A stretch of 64,000 bases of DNA from Microvirga sp. Mcv34. GTDB taxonomy: Bacteria > Pseudomonadota > Alphaproteobacteria > Rhizobiales > Beijerinckiaceae. Under the pieces are notes generated by a model that was given only the letters and a program-made list of their open reading frames with translations, was not told the DNA's origin and ran no database searches. This document shows positions 29,208-39,833 of the stretch, one piece after another (positions within the stretch are counted from its first letter, which is position 1; each line of letters opens with the position of its first letter). The stretch lies in assembly GCF_024519725.1 (NCBI RefSeq), contig NZ_JALJRK010000010.1, positions 29,742 through 93,741 of the forward strand. Direction: 5' to 3'. The position numbers were made by a program, and so were the translations under genes.

Positions 29208-29500
29208 GAAACCATATCCCTGTCAGGCCGCAGGCCGGAGGGTGGTTTCGATCTTGGAATGAGAACGAGACGGCTCCAGCCAGCGAAATGCGCTAGCCGC
29301 AAATAATCCCGGAAATGAGGATCGTTGCCGTGTTCATGAAGCCATCAATGCCTTTTCGCCCCTGGGACGTCAAGGTTTCCGGTTTGGTAAGCATGTTTTA
29401 TTTGCACGGCCGCATGAAACGGGTTCCGGCAAAGCGCGTTAGAGCTTTGTTCACGCACACTCGTGGCATAATAGCCCGAGTTCAAACAATGAGGTCTTCG

Positions 29501-29824
29501 ATGCGCCGCGCATTCACCATGCTCGGAATGGGTAGTGTTGTGTTTCTTGCAGCCGCGTCCCTGACGCTGCTCCCCAACGGCACCAAGGCCTCTTCGAGCC
29601 AGGCAACTTTCATGGTCCCCGCCGCAGACGGCTACGGCGTCGCGGAATGCCTGATTTCAAACCAGGCATGTGGCCAAGTTGTGGCGACCGCTTGGTGCGA
29701 GGCCCATGGTTACGTGAAAGCGGTGTCCTACCGCCAGATCGCCCCCGACGAGGTGACGGGCACCATCCAGAAGGCCGCCCTTGCCCCTGAGGAGCGGCCG
29801 GTCTCCGTGACCTGCTCCAACTAA
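29501..29824 (+). CDS. hypothetical secreted protein (107 aa)
   Basis: The ATG at 29501 has GAGG 6 bases upstream; earlier in-frame starts add unlikely sequence. A signal peptide (MRRAFTMLGMGSVVFLAAAS) would be cleaved near TKASS. The mature part of ~75 residues has four cysteines (AECLISNQACG, TAWCEAHGY, VTCSN), suggesting two disulfides in the periplasm, and ends with ERPVSVTCSN. The family is widespread in Rhizobiales without a name that I recall. The stop overlaps the end of the convergent LysR gene by four bases. Confidence 0.65.
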   Translation: MRRAFTMLGMGSVVFLAAASLTLLPNGTKASSSQATFMVPAADGYGVAECLISNQACGQVVATAWCEAHGYVKAVSYRQIAPDEVTGTIQKAALAPEERPVSVTCSN

Positions 29825-30711
29825 GCCGGCATGGGAGACAGCATGGTCCGGGCGGTCGCGACGACGGCCCGGGTCAGGTCTCCCAGCAGCGGACCGACGA
29901 TCCGGCTCTGCTGCCAGAACAGGGGCACCTTCAGCGGCTCCGACGGCTCCAGGGCCACCAGGCGGCCCGCCCGGATATGCTCCTGAACCATCGATTCCAG
30001 GTTCATCCCCCACCCTAATCCCGCCAGGGCCGCATCGACGAAAGCCTGCGATGATGGCAGCCAATGGGCAGGCGGCATGACATCAGCCCCGAGGGCCCGC
30101 CGGAGCCAGAGCGCCTGGAGCCGGTCCTTGCGGTTGAAGACGAGGCAAGGGGCTCGAGACGCCGAATCCTCGTTCAACCCATCCGGCAGCCATCGTTCGA
30201 CATAAGCGGGGCTCGCCGTCGCAAGATAGCGCAGATGGCCCAGCGGATAGCTGTCGCAGCCCTGGACCGGCTTGCCGTGCGAGGTCACGGCCGCCACGAC
30301 CTCCCCGCGCCTCAACCACTCGGCGCTGTGGTCCTGATCGTCCACCACCAAGTCGAAAAGGAACCCTGCCGTCTCCGCCATGGCCGGAACGAACCAGGTG
30401 GCGAGGCTGTCGGCATTGACGGCGATGCGCAGGGTCACCGGGCGGCTCTCAGGCTGAAGCCCGGGCAGGTTCTGACGCAGGGAGCCTTCGAGAAGGGCGA
30501 CCAGCTCCACGTGCTGGCACAGCCGCTGACCGGCCTCCGTCGCCGTGCAGGGCTGGCCCCGCACCACGAGAACGGCTCCGATCCGCTCCTCCAGCAACTT
30601 GATCCTCTGTGAAACGGCCGATGGCGTAACGTTGAGCAGGTCGGCGGCCCGCTCGAAACTGCCGGTGCGCACGACCGCCGCGAGGGCGGACAGGTGGGAA
30701 TAATCCAGCAT
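29821..30711 (-). CDS. argP: LysR-type regulator, ArgP/LysG subgroup
   Basis: 296 residues. The N-terminal winged HTH (HLSALAAVVRTGSFERAADL, then LNVTPSAVSQRIKLLEERIG) and the LysR substrate-binding domain follow the ArgP pattern, including FNRKDRLQALWLRR. ArgP and LysG sense lysine or arginine and activate the divergently placed LysE/ArgO exporter. That gene is directly divergent here with a 94-base shared promoter region, which strongly supports the call. Confidence 0.9.
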   Translation of the reverse strand: MLDYSHLSALAAVVRTGSFERAADLLNVTPSAVSQRIKLLEERIGAVLVVRGQPCTATEAGQRLCQHVELVALLEGSLRQNLPGLQPESRPVTLRIAVNADSLATWFVPAMAETAGFLFDLVVDDQDHSAEWLRRGEVVAAVTSHGKPVQGCDSYPLGHLRYLATASPAYVERWLPDGLNEDSASRAPCLVFNRKDRLQALWLRRALGADVMPPAHWLPSSQAFVDAALAGLGWGMNLESMVQEHIRAGRLVALEPSEPLKVPLFWQQSRIVGPLLGDLTRAVVATARTMLSPMPA

Positions 30712-30805
30712 GGGATTAGTTATTCTAAGTCGAGTTCAAAGAGTTTAACTCCACTAATTCTAGGCCGGACCCTAAGAGAGGTCGACTCCTTCTCGGATCC
30801 TCGAT

Positions 30806-31417
30806 ATGACCTCGACCCTTCTCACGGGCTTCCTGCTCGGCCTCAGCCTCATTCTCCCCATCGGGGCACAGAACGCCTTCGTCCTGCGGATCGGACTGCG
30901 CGGCGAGCATGTCTTGGCCGTATGCCTCACCTGCGCCCTGTCGGATGCGATCCTGATCCTCGCCGGCGTGTCCGGCTTCGCGCAGCTCAGCGCGAGGGTG
31001 CCCTGGGCCGAAACGATCCTGCTCTATGGGGGCGCGGCCTTCCTTATCGTCTATGGCGGACGCAGCTTCATGGCCGCGTTCGGGTCAGCCTCCCTGCGGC
31101 CGTCCGACGCCGCTCCGGAGAGCCTCGGCAGAGTGGTCCTCACCTGCCTCGCCTTCACCTGGCTCAACCCGCATGTTTATCTCGACACGGTGGTGCTGAT
31201 CGGGTCGCTCTCGACGCAGTTCGAGCAGGGCAAGGAGGCCTTTGCCGCCGGCGCCATGCTGGCCTCCTTCACGTTCTTCTTTTCCCTTGGTTTCGGCGCG
31301 CGCCTGCTGAAGCCGTTCTTCGCCCGACTCATCACATGGCGGATCCTCGACATCGCCATCGGGCTCATCATGTGGCTGACGGCCGCAAGGCTGCTGCTCG
31401 GCGAAGGAGCGGCCTGA
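30806..31417 (+). CDS. LysE/ArgO-type basic amino-acid exporter
   Basis: 203 residues with five or six membrane helices. The N-terminus contains LGLSLILPIGAQNAFVLRIG, diagnostic for the LysE/ArgO family, and a later TWLNPHVYLDTVV. It exports lysine and/or arginine across the inner membrane to relieve excess. Divergent from an ArgP-type regulator, which should activate it when the amino acid is abundant. Which of lysE or argO is the better name cannot be settled from sequence, so no symbol is given. Confidence 0.92.
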   Translation: MTSTLLTGFLLGLSLILPIGAQNAFVLRIGLRGEHVLAVCLTCALSDAILILAGVSGFAQLSARVPWAETILLYGGAAFLIVYGGRSFMAAFGSASLRPSDAAPESLGRVVLTCLAFTWLNPHVYLDTVVLIGSLSTQFEQGKEAFAAGAMLASFTFFFSLGFGARLLKPFFARLITWRILDIAIGLIMWLTAARLLLGEGAA

Positions 31418-31430
31418 AGCCCGTCCCCGC

Positions 31431-31934
31431 CTATTTCAGCCATTCCCCGCATTTCGGCGGAACCTCGGTGCCCCAGGGCATCAGCGGGACGGTCGAGGTG
31501 GAGTTCTTCGGTGAACCCTCGATGGGCCGGTCGGAATAGACCATGTAGACCAGGGTGTTGCGCTTGGCGTCACAGCCGCGGACGATCTGCATCTTCTTGA
31601 AGATCAGGGACCGGCGCTCGCTGAACACCACGTCGCCCTGGCCGAACTTCTGCTTGAACTTCACCGGACCCACCTGCCGGCATGACAGGGAAATGTCCGA
31701 GACCTCCTCGGCCACGCCGAAGGTGCCGGAAATGCCGCCGCGCTCCGGGGTCGTGTAGTGGCACGCCACGCCTTCCACGAGGGGATCGTCAAGCCCATAG
31801 ACCGCGAGCTTGTCGTCCGGGGTGAGCGCCCGCCAGACCGTGGATTTCTTGAAGATCAGGTCGGGCTCCTGGGCCGCGGCACCCGTCACGGCAGCCATCG
31901 TCACGGCCAGGGTCAAAGCAATTCTCGCAAACAT
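31431..31934 (-). CDS. creA: CreA family periplasmic protein
   Basis: 167 residues with a signal peptide (MFARIALTLAVTMAAVTGAAAQ). The conserved CreA pattern is seen: DDPLVEGVACHYTTPERGG, DISLSCRQVGPV, and MQIVRGCDAKRNTLVYMVYSD. The late cysteine in PPKCGEWLK completes four. The role is unknown in any organism; E. coli creA is named for adjacency to the creBCD response genes, which are not present here. Convergent with the LysE gene. Confidence 0.92.
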   Translation of the reverse strand: MFARIALTLAVTMAAVTGAAAQEPDLIFKKSTVWRALTPDDKLAVYGLDDPLVEGVACHYTTPERGGISGTFGVAEEVSDISLSCRQVGPVKFKQKFGQGDVVFSERRSLIFKKMQIVRGCDAKRNTLVYMVYSDRPIEGSPKNSTSTVPLMPWGTEVPPKCGEWLK

Positions 31935-31997
31935 CTTACCAGTCGTCTCCCACGGTTACGCTGTCATGTGGGGATGGCTGCGGCCTTTGACGAGAGC

Positions 31998-32381
31998 CTA
32001 TTCCCGGTGATGGCTGACGACGCAGATCTTGTTGCCGTCGAGGTCGCGGAAATAGGCCCCGTAATAATTCTCGTGGTATTGCGGCCGCAGGCTAGGCGCC
32101 CCCTCGTCCCTTCCGCCCTGCTCCAGGGCGGCCGCATGGCAGGCGTCGACGAGGCGGCGCTCGGAGGCCAGCAGCGCGATCATGGACCCGTTGCCCGGGC
32201 TCGGTTCGCGGCCGTCGAACGGGCGCACGACCAGAAATTGCGGCCGTCCGCCGGGCAGGCCCCAGCCCACGATGCTCTCGTCCAAGAAGCGCACTTCAAG
32301 CCCCAGCGGAGCCAGGACGGTATCGTAGAAGGCTCTCGCCCGAGCGAGGTCATTTGCCCCGACGGTCGTATGGGAGTACAT
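31998..32381 (-). CDS. VOC-family (glyoxalase-like) protein
   Basis: 127 residues, one vicinal-oxygen-chelate unit pair. The N-terminal MYSHTTVGANDLARARAFYD has the metal His, and the late Glu/His region (HENYYGAYFRDLDGNKICVV) is the second half. Such proteins are small metalloenzymes or resistance proteins of varied function; the substrate is not predictable. Monocistronic, in a run of unrelated small genes. Confidence 0.9.
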   Translation of the reverse strand: MYSHTTVGANDLARARAFYDTVLAPLGLEVRFLDESIVGWGLPGGRPQFLVVRPFDGREPSPGNGSMIALLASERRLVDACHAAALEQGGRDEGAPSLRPQYHENYYGAYFRDLDGNKICVVSHHRE

Positions 32382-32539
32382 GCGGGATCACTTTTCGGAG
32401 TCGCTGTTCAGGACGAGGCTAGACAGCTTCCCTCGAAGGGGGCAAGGCGTTAATCACAATAGGGTCAAATTCCAGCGGCACATCACCTGCCTGACCCAGG
32501 CATTCGATGCCGCAACGGACCGGTTCTGCGATCAGCTCA

Positions 32540-33664
32540 ATGGCAAAGATATCTTTTCTCCGCTCCCTCATCGCCGCGACGGCCTTCCTGGCTGCCGGCC
32601 AGGCAGCCTATGCCCAGTCGGCGCAGTGCCAACGCTTCCAGGCCGAACTCGCGGCCCTGGACCGCAGCGGCGGGAGCGCGCCGACCGGCCAGATGCAGGC
32701 CCAGCGGATGGAGATCAACCGCCTCGTTGGCTATTACCGCAACATCGGCTGCGAGCGCGGTCCGCTCGGCTTCCTGTCGGGCCCGGCGCCGGCGGAGTGC
32801 GGCTCGATCTCCCAGCAGATCCGCCAGCTCGAAGCCGGCTATGCCCGCCTCGCCTCGCAGGCCGTCGACCAGAGCCAGATCGAGGCCCGGCGCCGTCAGC
32901 TGCAGGTCGCGGTCCAGCAGACCTGCTCCACAGACCAACCCCGCGGCTTCTTCGAATCCCTGTTCGGCGCCCCGCGCCAGCAACAGCAGCAGGAGATCAT
33001 GCCCGAAGGGCAGCCGATCATCGCCGATGACGGACCGCCCGCCATGGGCGGCGGACGCCTGATCTGCGTGAAGACCTGCGACGGCTCCTTCTTCCCGCTG
33101 ACGACCCCTCCGGGCGGCGGGCAGAGCGCCAACGAGATGTGCCAGTCCCTCTGCCCCGGCACGGAAACCCTGGCCTTCGCCTATCCGGGCGGCGACCAGG
33201 GCCTCAACCGGGCCGCCTCCCTGTCGACGAACCAGCCCTATACGTCGCTGGCGAACGCCTTCAAGTTCCGCAAGACCTTCGACGAGAGCTGCGCCTGCAA
33301 GAAGCAGGGCGAGAGCTGGGCCGTGGTCCTGCGCAAGGCGGAGAGCATGCTGGAGCAGCGCAAGGGCGACCTGATCGTCACTGCCGAGAAGGCCGAGGAG
33401 CTCTCCAAGCCGAAGGCGCAGGCCGCTCGCAAGGCCGCCGACAAGAAGGCCGACGAGGAAACGAAGGAAGCGGCCGATATCGCCGCCGCCGCCCCGACGG
33501 CGAGCAAGGAATCGGCCGGTATCGGCCCGCAATCCATCGAGACCAACACCGTGGTCAGCCAGGGCGAAGGCTCGAAGCAGGAAGTCCCCGCAGGCAATGG
33601 CCAGAAGAAGACCGTGCGGGTGATCGCCCCCAACATCATCCCCGTTCCGCACGCACAGAACTGA
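32540..33664 (+). CDS. DUF2865 domain-containing secreted protein
   Basis: 374 residues from MAKISFLRSLIAATAFLAAG, a signal peptide cleaved after AYAQ. A helical region with QLEAGYARLASQ follows, then the DUF2865 core: GGGRLICVKTCDGSFFPLT, NEMCQSLCPGTETLAF and ESCACKKQGESWAVVL. It has paired cysteines. A Lys/Ala-rich C-terminal tail (KAEELSKPKAQAARKAADKK) precedes TVRVIAPNIIPVP. The domain is restricted mainly to Rhizobiales and has no known function. Probably periplasmic. Confidence 0.9.
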   Translation: MAKISFLRSLIAATAFLAAGQAAYAQSAQCQRFQAELAALDRSGGSAPTGQMQAQRMEINRLVGYYRNIGCERGPLGFLSGPAPAECGSISQQIRQLEAGYARLASQAVDQSQIEARRRQLQVAVQQTCSTDQPRGFFESLFGAPRQQQQQEIMPEGQPIIADDGPPAMGGGRLICVKTCDGSFFPLTTPPGGGQSANEMCQSLCPGTETLAFAYPGGDQGLNRAASLSTNQPYTSLANAFKFRKTFDESCACKKQGESWAVVLRKAESMLEQRKGDLIVTAEKAEELSKPKAQAARKAADKKADEETKEAADIAAAAPTASKESAGIGPQSIETNTVVSQGEGSKQEVPAGNGQKKTVRVIAPNIIPVPHAQN

Positions 33665-33689
33665 AGTCACTTCGGGAACGAAGCCCATC

Positions 33690-33790
33690 ATGGCATGGCC
33701 TCCCCGGACTTGATCCGGGACCGATGCCGGCCATCTCGCTTGCATGAAGCGTGAGGCTTCCCGGATCGGCGTTACAGGCACGAGGCCGGT
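33690..33790. repeat. dispersed intergenic palindrome, family 2
   Basis: CATGGCATGGCC, CCCCGGACTTGATCCGGGA and GATGCCGGCCAT, followed by CCCGGATCGGCGTTAC and GAGGCCGGTAACGCCG. This is the same composite palindrome as at 37591-37703, more degenerate. Lies between the DUF2865 gene and the ABC exporter operon. Confidence 0.55.
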
Positions 33791-33855
33791 AACGCCGAGG
33801 AAGCGTCGGCGGCCATCCATTTCGCCCCGGCTCCGGGCATGCTATTCACCCCGGC

Positions 33856-35585
<1,730 letters not shown>

Positions 35586-35596
35586 GATAATCCATC

Positions 35597-35685
35597 CGTC
35601 ATGCCCGGCCCTGAGCCGGGCATCCACGTCTTGTGATGCGGTGGTTCCGAAGACGTGGGTGGCCGCAACGATTGCGGCCATGACA
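35597..35685. repeat. dispersed intergenic palindrome, family 2
   Basis: GTCATGCCCGGC-CCTGA-GCCGGGCAT followed by CACGTCTT...AAGACGTG and GGCCGCAACGATTGCGGCC. Resembles the unit at 27573-27661 and lies just after the exporter permease stop, where it may act as a terminator. Confidence 0.6.
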
Positions 35686-35699
35686 CGGCGGGTGATGCC

Positions 35700-35982
35700 T
35701 ATTGATGTCAAAGAGCCAGCGCCTGTGGGCCCGCAGCTTGCGCTGCGAGCCTCATCAGGGGTCGAGGGTGGCGTGTCGGGCAGCCCGGCTCGCTGTGAGT
35801 AGGTTTGTTGGAAGAGCCGAACTGCTCGTCCCGCACGGTTCTTTTCAGGTGGACCAGCTGGGGCGATGCCCAAGGTCGACCTCCCGCGACCACAGGTGTG
35901 CGAGACCTGCGGCGGGACCGTGCCTGCTCCCACTCTTGCGACGCCTCGCGAGCGCGCCCCTCGTCGGATCAGGCTGTGCAAT
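35700..35982 (-). other. gene-less segment downstream of an SOS-type promoter; possible noncoding transcript
   Basis: No frame here has a ribosome-binding site or family resemblance on either strand. The segment begins at the likely start site of the leftward promoter at 35983-36026. Several small hairpins can be drawn: CAGGT/ACCTG, GGTCG/CGACC, GGGC-ATC-GCCC, and an 8-bp AAGAGCCG/CGGTTCTT stem. The last pairs better on the plus strand, with a G-U pair. It is not tmRNA, RNase P RNA, SRP RNA or a tRNA by any motif I can see. It could be an untranslated regulatory RNA, an antisense leader, or a decayed gene. Confidence 0.35.
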
Positions 35983-36026
35983 GATATAGCTAAGGTTACA
36001 CCACCTGTCAAGAACAAAGTAAGAAC
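35983..36026 (-). promoter_or_regulatory. LexA operator abutting a sigma-70-type promoter, leftward
   Basis: On the minus strand GTTCTTACTTTGTTC (36026-36012) is a perfect GTTC-N7-GTTC LexA site. It is followed directly by TTGACA (36011-36006), a 17-base spacer, and TATATC (35988-35983). Spacing and order match a strong vegetative promoter repressed by LexA. The predicted start site is near 35976. No recognisable gene lies in its path before the convergent exporter at 35585. Confidence 0.75.
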
Positions 36027-36051
36027 ATAACGCTGCGCCGACCACCCCGCG

Positions 36052-36094
36052 ACGTCATCACCTCCCCGGACTTGATCCGGGGAGGTGATGACGT
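36052..36094. repeat. perfect 19-bp inverted repeat between gltX and the SOS promoter
   Basis: The arms, 19 bases each, begin ACGTCATCACC and surround the loop CTTGA. The core CCCCGGACTTGATCCGGGG is shared with the family 2 repeats. It lies between the end of gltX and the SOS-type promoter, so it may also end the gltX transcript. Confidence 0.75.
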
Positions 36095-36153
36095 GGAGGA
36101 TGTCGTCTCGGTACCAACATGGTGGGCGCGCTCCCCACCATGGCGTGGAGCGT

Positions 36154-37494
36154 TCAGGCCGCCTGTCCCGACAGCCGTGCCTTGGCCCGCTCGGGCCCGA
36201 TCAGCGGCAGCAGCGCGCCCAGTTCCGGGCCGTGGTCTAGGCCGGTGAGCGCGAGGCGCAGGGGCATGAACAGGGCCTTGCCCTTGACCCCGGTCTTCGC
36301 CTTCACGGCCTCCGTCCAAGCCTTCCACGTCGTCGCATCCCAGGGCGTGGCTGGCAGAACGGCCGTGGCCGCGTCGATGAAGGCCCTGTCGTCGATGACG
36401 GGCGTCACCGGGCCGCGCACGACCCTGGCCCACTCGGCGGCATCGCGAACCTTCGTCAGGTTGCCGCGCACGGCGAGCCAGAACGCTTCACCGGCATCCG
36501 CGTCAAGCCCGGCCAGCCGCTCGCGGGCCGCCGCATAGGGCATCTCATGGATCAGGCGGGCATTGAGGTGCTCCAGCTCGCTTTCGTCGAACTTCGCAGG
36601 CGCGCGGGAGATGTGTGAGAAGTCGATCAGACTGGCGAGTTCGTTGAGATCCGCCACCGGCCGCACGGCCTCCGACGACCCGACGAGGACGGCGAGCGAC
36701 GCCACCGCCTGCGGCTCGAGACCGGCATCGCGCAGGCCTTTGATCGAGAGATGGCCGAGACGCTTGGACAGGCCCTCCCCGCTCGCCGTGATCAGCAGGC
36801 TGTGATGGGCGAAGGTGGGGACAGCGGCGCCCAGGGCTTCGAAGATCTGGATCTGCACGGCCGTGTTGGTGACGTGATCCTCGCCGCGGATCACATGGGT
36901 GATCTTGAGCGCGATGTCGTCCACCACGGAGGGCAGCGTGTAGAGATAGGTCCCGTCCTCGCGCACCAGAACCGGATCGGACAGCGAGCTGCAATCCACG
37001 TGGCAAGTCCCGCGCACGAGATCCTCCCAGGCGACATTCGTGGGCTCGAGGCGGAAGCGCCAGTGAGGCTTGCGCCCCTCCTGCTCGAGCCTGGCGCGAT
37101 CCTCGTCCGTGAGCTTGAGGGCCGCCCGGTCGTAGATCGGCGGCAGGCCGCGGGCGAGCTGGCGCTTGCGGCGGAATTCCAGCTCTTCCTGCGTCTCGTA
37201 GCAGGGATAAAGCCGCCCAGCCGCCTTCAGCTGCTCGGCCGCGGCGTCATAGAGATCGAACCTATCCGACTGGCGAACGATCACGTCGGGGGGAATGCCG
37301 AGCCAGTTCAGATCGGTTTGAATCGAATCCGCATATTCCTGCTTCGACCGCGCCACGTCCGTATCGTCGAAGCGCAGGATGAAGGTGCCGCCCTCGCGCC
37401 GCGCATAGAGCGCGTTGAGCAGGGCCACGCGGGTGTTGCCGATGTGGATGTGCCCGGTCGGTGACGGGGCGAAGCGAACGATGGGCTTGGACAT
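36154..37494 (-). CDS. gltX: glutamyl-tRNA synthetase
   Basis: 446 residues. The class I motifs are [13 protein letters not shown] (HIGH type) near residue 10 and [11 protein letters not shown] (KMSKS type). The length and the short C-terminal domain match the second, GltX2-like form of Alphaproteobacteria, which charges tRNA-Glu and often tRNA-Gln for later amidation. Another gltX probably exists outside the window. Monocistronic; a family 2 palindrome lies 60 bases beyond its stop. Confidence 0.93.
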   Translation of the reverse strand: MSKPIVRFAPSPTGHIHIGNTRVALLNALYARREGGTFILRFDDTDVARSKQEYADSIQTDLNWLGIPPDVIVRQSDRFDLYDAAAEQLKAAGRLYPCYETQEELEFRRKRQLARGLPPIYDRAALKLTDEDRARLEQEGRKPHWRFRLEPTNVAWEDLVRGTCHVDCSSLSDPVLVREDGTYLYTLPSVVDDIALKITHVIRGEDHVTNTAVQIQIFEALGAAVPTFAHHSLLITASGEGLSKRLGHLSIKGLRDAGLEPQAVASLAVLVGSSEAVRPVADLNELASLIDFSHISRAPAKFDESELEHLNARLIHEMPYAAARERLAGLDADAGEAFWLAVRGNLTKVRDAAEWARVVRGPVTPVIDDRAFIDAATAVLPATPWDATTWKAWTEAVKAKTGVKGKALFMPLRLALTGLDHGPELGALLPLIGPERAKARLSGQAA

Positions 37495-37590
37495 TCAAGA
37501 TGCTATGGCGAAGGGAGCACGGCCGCGCAAGAGGCGACGGGGTTTTCGGTGCTGTTCCCAGCTGCTGCCGCTGGGGATTGCCCCCTCCGA

Positions 37591-37703
37591 TGTCATGGCC
37601 GTCCCCGGACTTGATCCGGGGATTAGTCCCGGCCAGCCCGATCCGGCGAAGCTCCGCACCTTTCCGATCGTGATCACCGGCACGAGGCCGGTGATCACGT
37701 GGA
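37591..37703. repeat. dispersed intergenic palindrome, family 2
   Basis: GTCATGGCCGT-CCCCGGACTTGATCCGGGG, then CGTGATCACCGGC-ACGAG-GCCGGTGATCACG, a perfect 13-bp inverted repeat. Fills the gap between nadE and gltX. Confidence 0.65.
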
Positions 37704-37710
37704 GTGAGCC

Positions 37711-39447
37711 TCACACGTCCATCGACCCCAGGCGCGGCTTGCCGGTGGCGCGCTCAAGGGCTTCGTCCTTCCGGTGCGCCGCCACCCCCTGGTCGCGATA
37801 ACGGTTCACGATGGGATAGCGGCGGTCGCGGCCGAAATTCCTGCGCGTCACCTTCACGCCGGGCGCCGCTTGGCGGCGCTTGTATTCGGCGATGTAGAGC
37901 AGGCGTTCGACCTCCTTGACGGTGTCGAGATCGTAGCCCTTCGCGACGATGTCCGAGACGCGCAGCTCCTCTTCCACGAGGCTGCGCAGAATCTCGTCGA
38001 GATCCTCGTAGGGCGGGAGCGAATCCTGATCCTTCTGCCCCTCGCGCAGTTCGGCCGTGGGCGCCTTGCTGAGGATGTTCTCGGGGATGACGATCCCGTC
38101 CGGCCCGAGCGCCCCTTTGGGCTTCCAGCGGTTGCGCAGGGCCGCGAGGCGATAGACCTCCATCTTGTAGAGGTCCTTGATCGGATTGAAGCCGCCGTTC
38201 ATGTCGCCGTAGATGGTGGCATAGCCGACCGACATCTCCGACTTGTTGCCGGTCGTCACCACCATGGCGCCGAACTTGTTCGAGATCGCCATGAGGATGG
38301 TGCCCCGGGCGCGGCTCTGGAGGTTCTCTTCCGTGATGTCGCGCTCCCGGCCGGCGAAGATCGGCTCCAGGGCGGTTTCGAACCCTTCGACCGGGGCAGA
38401 TATCGGCAGGATGTCGTAGCGGACGCCGAGCTTCTGCGCGCAGGCTTCCGCGTCCCTCAGGGACTCGCCCGAGGTGTAACGGTAGGGCAGCATGACGCAA
38501 TGCACCCGCTCGGGCCCGAGCGCGTCGACCGCCATGGCGGCGCAGATGGCGGAATCGAGCCCGCCGGACAGGCCCAGCACCACGCCCGGGAAGCCGTTCT
38601 TCTCCACGTAATCGCGAAGACCCAGGACGCAGGCGGCATAATCGGCCTCCTCGCCCTCCTCCACCGTCACCAAGGGCGCCTCGCGGCAGGCCCAGCCCTC
38701 CTCGCCTTTCTCCCAGGTGGTGAGCGCAACGAGTTCCTCGTTGGCCGGCAGCTGGCAGGCGAGCGAGCAATCCGCATTGAGCGCGAAGGATGCGCCGTCG
38801 AAGACCAGCTCGTCCTGGCCGCCGACCTGATTGAGATAGACCAGGGGAAGGCCGGTCTCGGTCACGCGGGCGGCCGCGATGTTGAACCGCTCCTCGGTCT
38901 TGCCGCGCCAATACGGCGAGCCGTTGGGCACGAGGAGCATCTCGGCGCCCGTCTCGGCGAGGCATTCCACCACATCGCCGGTCCAGATGTCCTCGCAGAT
39001 CGGAAGACCCAAGCGGATGCCGCGGAAGTTCACGGGCCCGGGCAGAGGGCCGGCGGCGAAATTGCGCTTCTCGTCGAAGACGCCGTAATTGGGCAGATCG
39101 ACCTTGAAGCGCACCGCGATCGAGCCTCCGTCGAGGAGCGCGTAGGCGTTGTAGAGCTCGCCCTCCTCACGCCACGGCAGGCCGATGAGCATTCCGGGAC
39201 CGCCATCCGCCGTCTCGCGGGCGAGGCGTTCGAGGGCGGCGCGGCAGGAATCCTGGAAAGCGGGCTTCAGCACGAGGTCCTCGGCGGGATAGCCCGCGAG
39301 GAACTGCTCGGCGAACATCACGATATCGGCCCCGAGCCGGGCCGCCTCCGCACGGGCCGCCCGCGCCTTCTCCTCGTTGCCGGCCACGTCGCCGACGATG
39401 GGGTTGAGCTGCGCGAGCGCGATCTTGAGCGTGTTCTGAGCGGTCAT
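37711..39447 (-). CDS. nadE: glutamine-dependent NAD+ synthetase
   Basis: 578 residues in two domains. The N-terminal nitrilase-type glutaminase (~1-260) has Glu in FAEQFLAGYP, a Lys region, and the nucleophile Cys in LPICEDIWTGD. The C-terminal synthetase has the PP-loop GLSGGLDSAICAAMAVD and KSEMSVGYATIYGDMNGGFN. It converts nicotinate adenine dinucleotide to NAD+ using ammonia from glutamine. Single gene; a family 2 palindrome separates it from gltX. Confidence 0.95.
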   Translation of the reverse strand: MTAQNTLKIALAQLNPIVGDVAGNEEKARAARAEAARLGADIVMFAEQFLAGYPAEDLVLKPAFQDSCRAALERLARETADGGPGMLIGLPWREEGELYNAYALLDGGSIAVRFKVDLPNYGVFDEKRNFAAGPLPGPVNFRGIRLGLPICEDIWTGDVVECLAETGAEMLLVPNGSPYWRGKTEERFNIAAARVTETGLPLVYLNQVGGQDELVFDGASFALNADCSLACQLPANEELVALTTWEKGEEGWACREAPLVTVEEGEEADYAACVLGLRDYVEKNGFPGVVLGLSGGLDSAICAAMAVDALGPERVHCVMLPYRYTSGESLRDAEACAQKLGVRYDILPISAPVEGFETALEPIFAGRERDITEENLQSRARGTILMAISNKFGAMVVTTGNKSEMSVGYATIYGDMNGGFNPIKDLYKMEVYRLAALRNRWKPKGALGPDGIVIPENILSKAPTAELREGQKDQDSLPPYEDLDEILRSLVEEELRVSDIVAKGYDLDTVKEVERLLYIAEYKRRQAAPGVKVTRRNFGRDRRYPIVNRYRDQGVAAHRKDEALERATGKPRLGSMDV

Positions 39448-39610
39448 GCCACGGATCTAGCGCGCGGCAGGGTCAGCAGCAATGCAAGGGTGGGGCTTTC
39501 CCATGCTTCATGAACCCTCACGGGCGGCGCCACCGCGACGTGTCTCTCCATGCCTCTCGTTGGAGGCCGGCCCCCCGGTTAAGCAACGGCTGCACAGATC
39601 AAGCTTTGTG

Positions 39611-39635
39611 GGAACCCGGAACAGTCCAGTTCGTT
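39611..39635 (+). promoter_or_regulatory. EcfG-type general stress promoter
   Basis: GGAAC, 16 bases, then CGTT is an exact match to the promoter of the EcfG sigma factor that runs the PhyR-NepR general stress response of Alphaproteobacteria. The predicted start site is ~39642, giving a leader of about 23 bases to the ATG of the 27-residue membrane protein. Confidence 0.7.
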
Positions 39636-39664
39636 ATTTCCACACGAAACACTGGGAGACTGAC

Positions 39665-39748
39665 ATGTTTAAAGGCGGCCTTCTCTGGCTCATCGGCATT
39701 CCGCTGCCGATCATTCTCATTCTCTTCTTCATGGGTTGGCTCAGCTAA
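39665..39748 (+). CDS. 27-residue membrane microprotein
   Basis: MFKGGLLWLIGIPLPIIL and then a hydrophobic end with FFMGWLS: a single transmembrane helix with almost no soluble part. ATG at 39665 has GGGAG 6-7 bases upstream. A longer open frame from 39482 is rejected because it runs through the promoter. It has its own EcfG-type promoter (39611-39635) and a strong terminator (39784-39813), so it is a complete stand-alone transcription unit. Very short hydrophobic proteins of this shape are common in Hyphomicrobiales; no function is known. Stress-related membrane role inferred from the promoter only. Confidence 0.75.
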   Translation: MFKGGLLWLIGIPLPIILILFFMGWLS

Positions 39749-39783
39749 CCCATAATACGAGTAGAGTTGCGTATGTGTAAAGT

Positions 39784-39813
39784 AAAAGGGGCGCCCGGAG
39801 CGCCCCTTTTATT
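39784..39813. terminator. Rho-independent terminator, bidirectional
   Basis: AAAAGGGGCGC-CCGGA-GCGCCCCTTTT followed by ATTTAT: an 11-bp stem including A/U arms. Serves the microprotein gene on the plus strand and the DAHP synthase gene on the minus strand. Confidence 0.9.
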
Positions 39814-39833
39814 TATCTAATCTGCCCAGTCGC

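Noticed and set aside
35800..35850. Hairpin GAGCCG...CGGTTC resembling group II intron domain V
   Set aside because: It is about 28 bases rather than 34, lacks the usual bulge, and no reverse transcriptase or intron ends are nearby.
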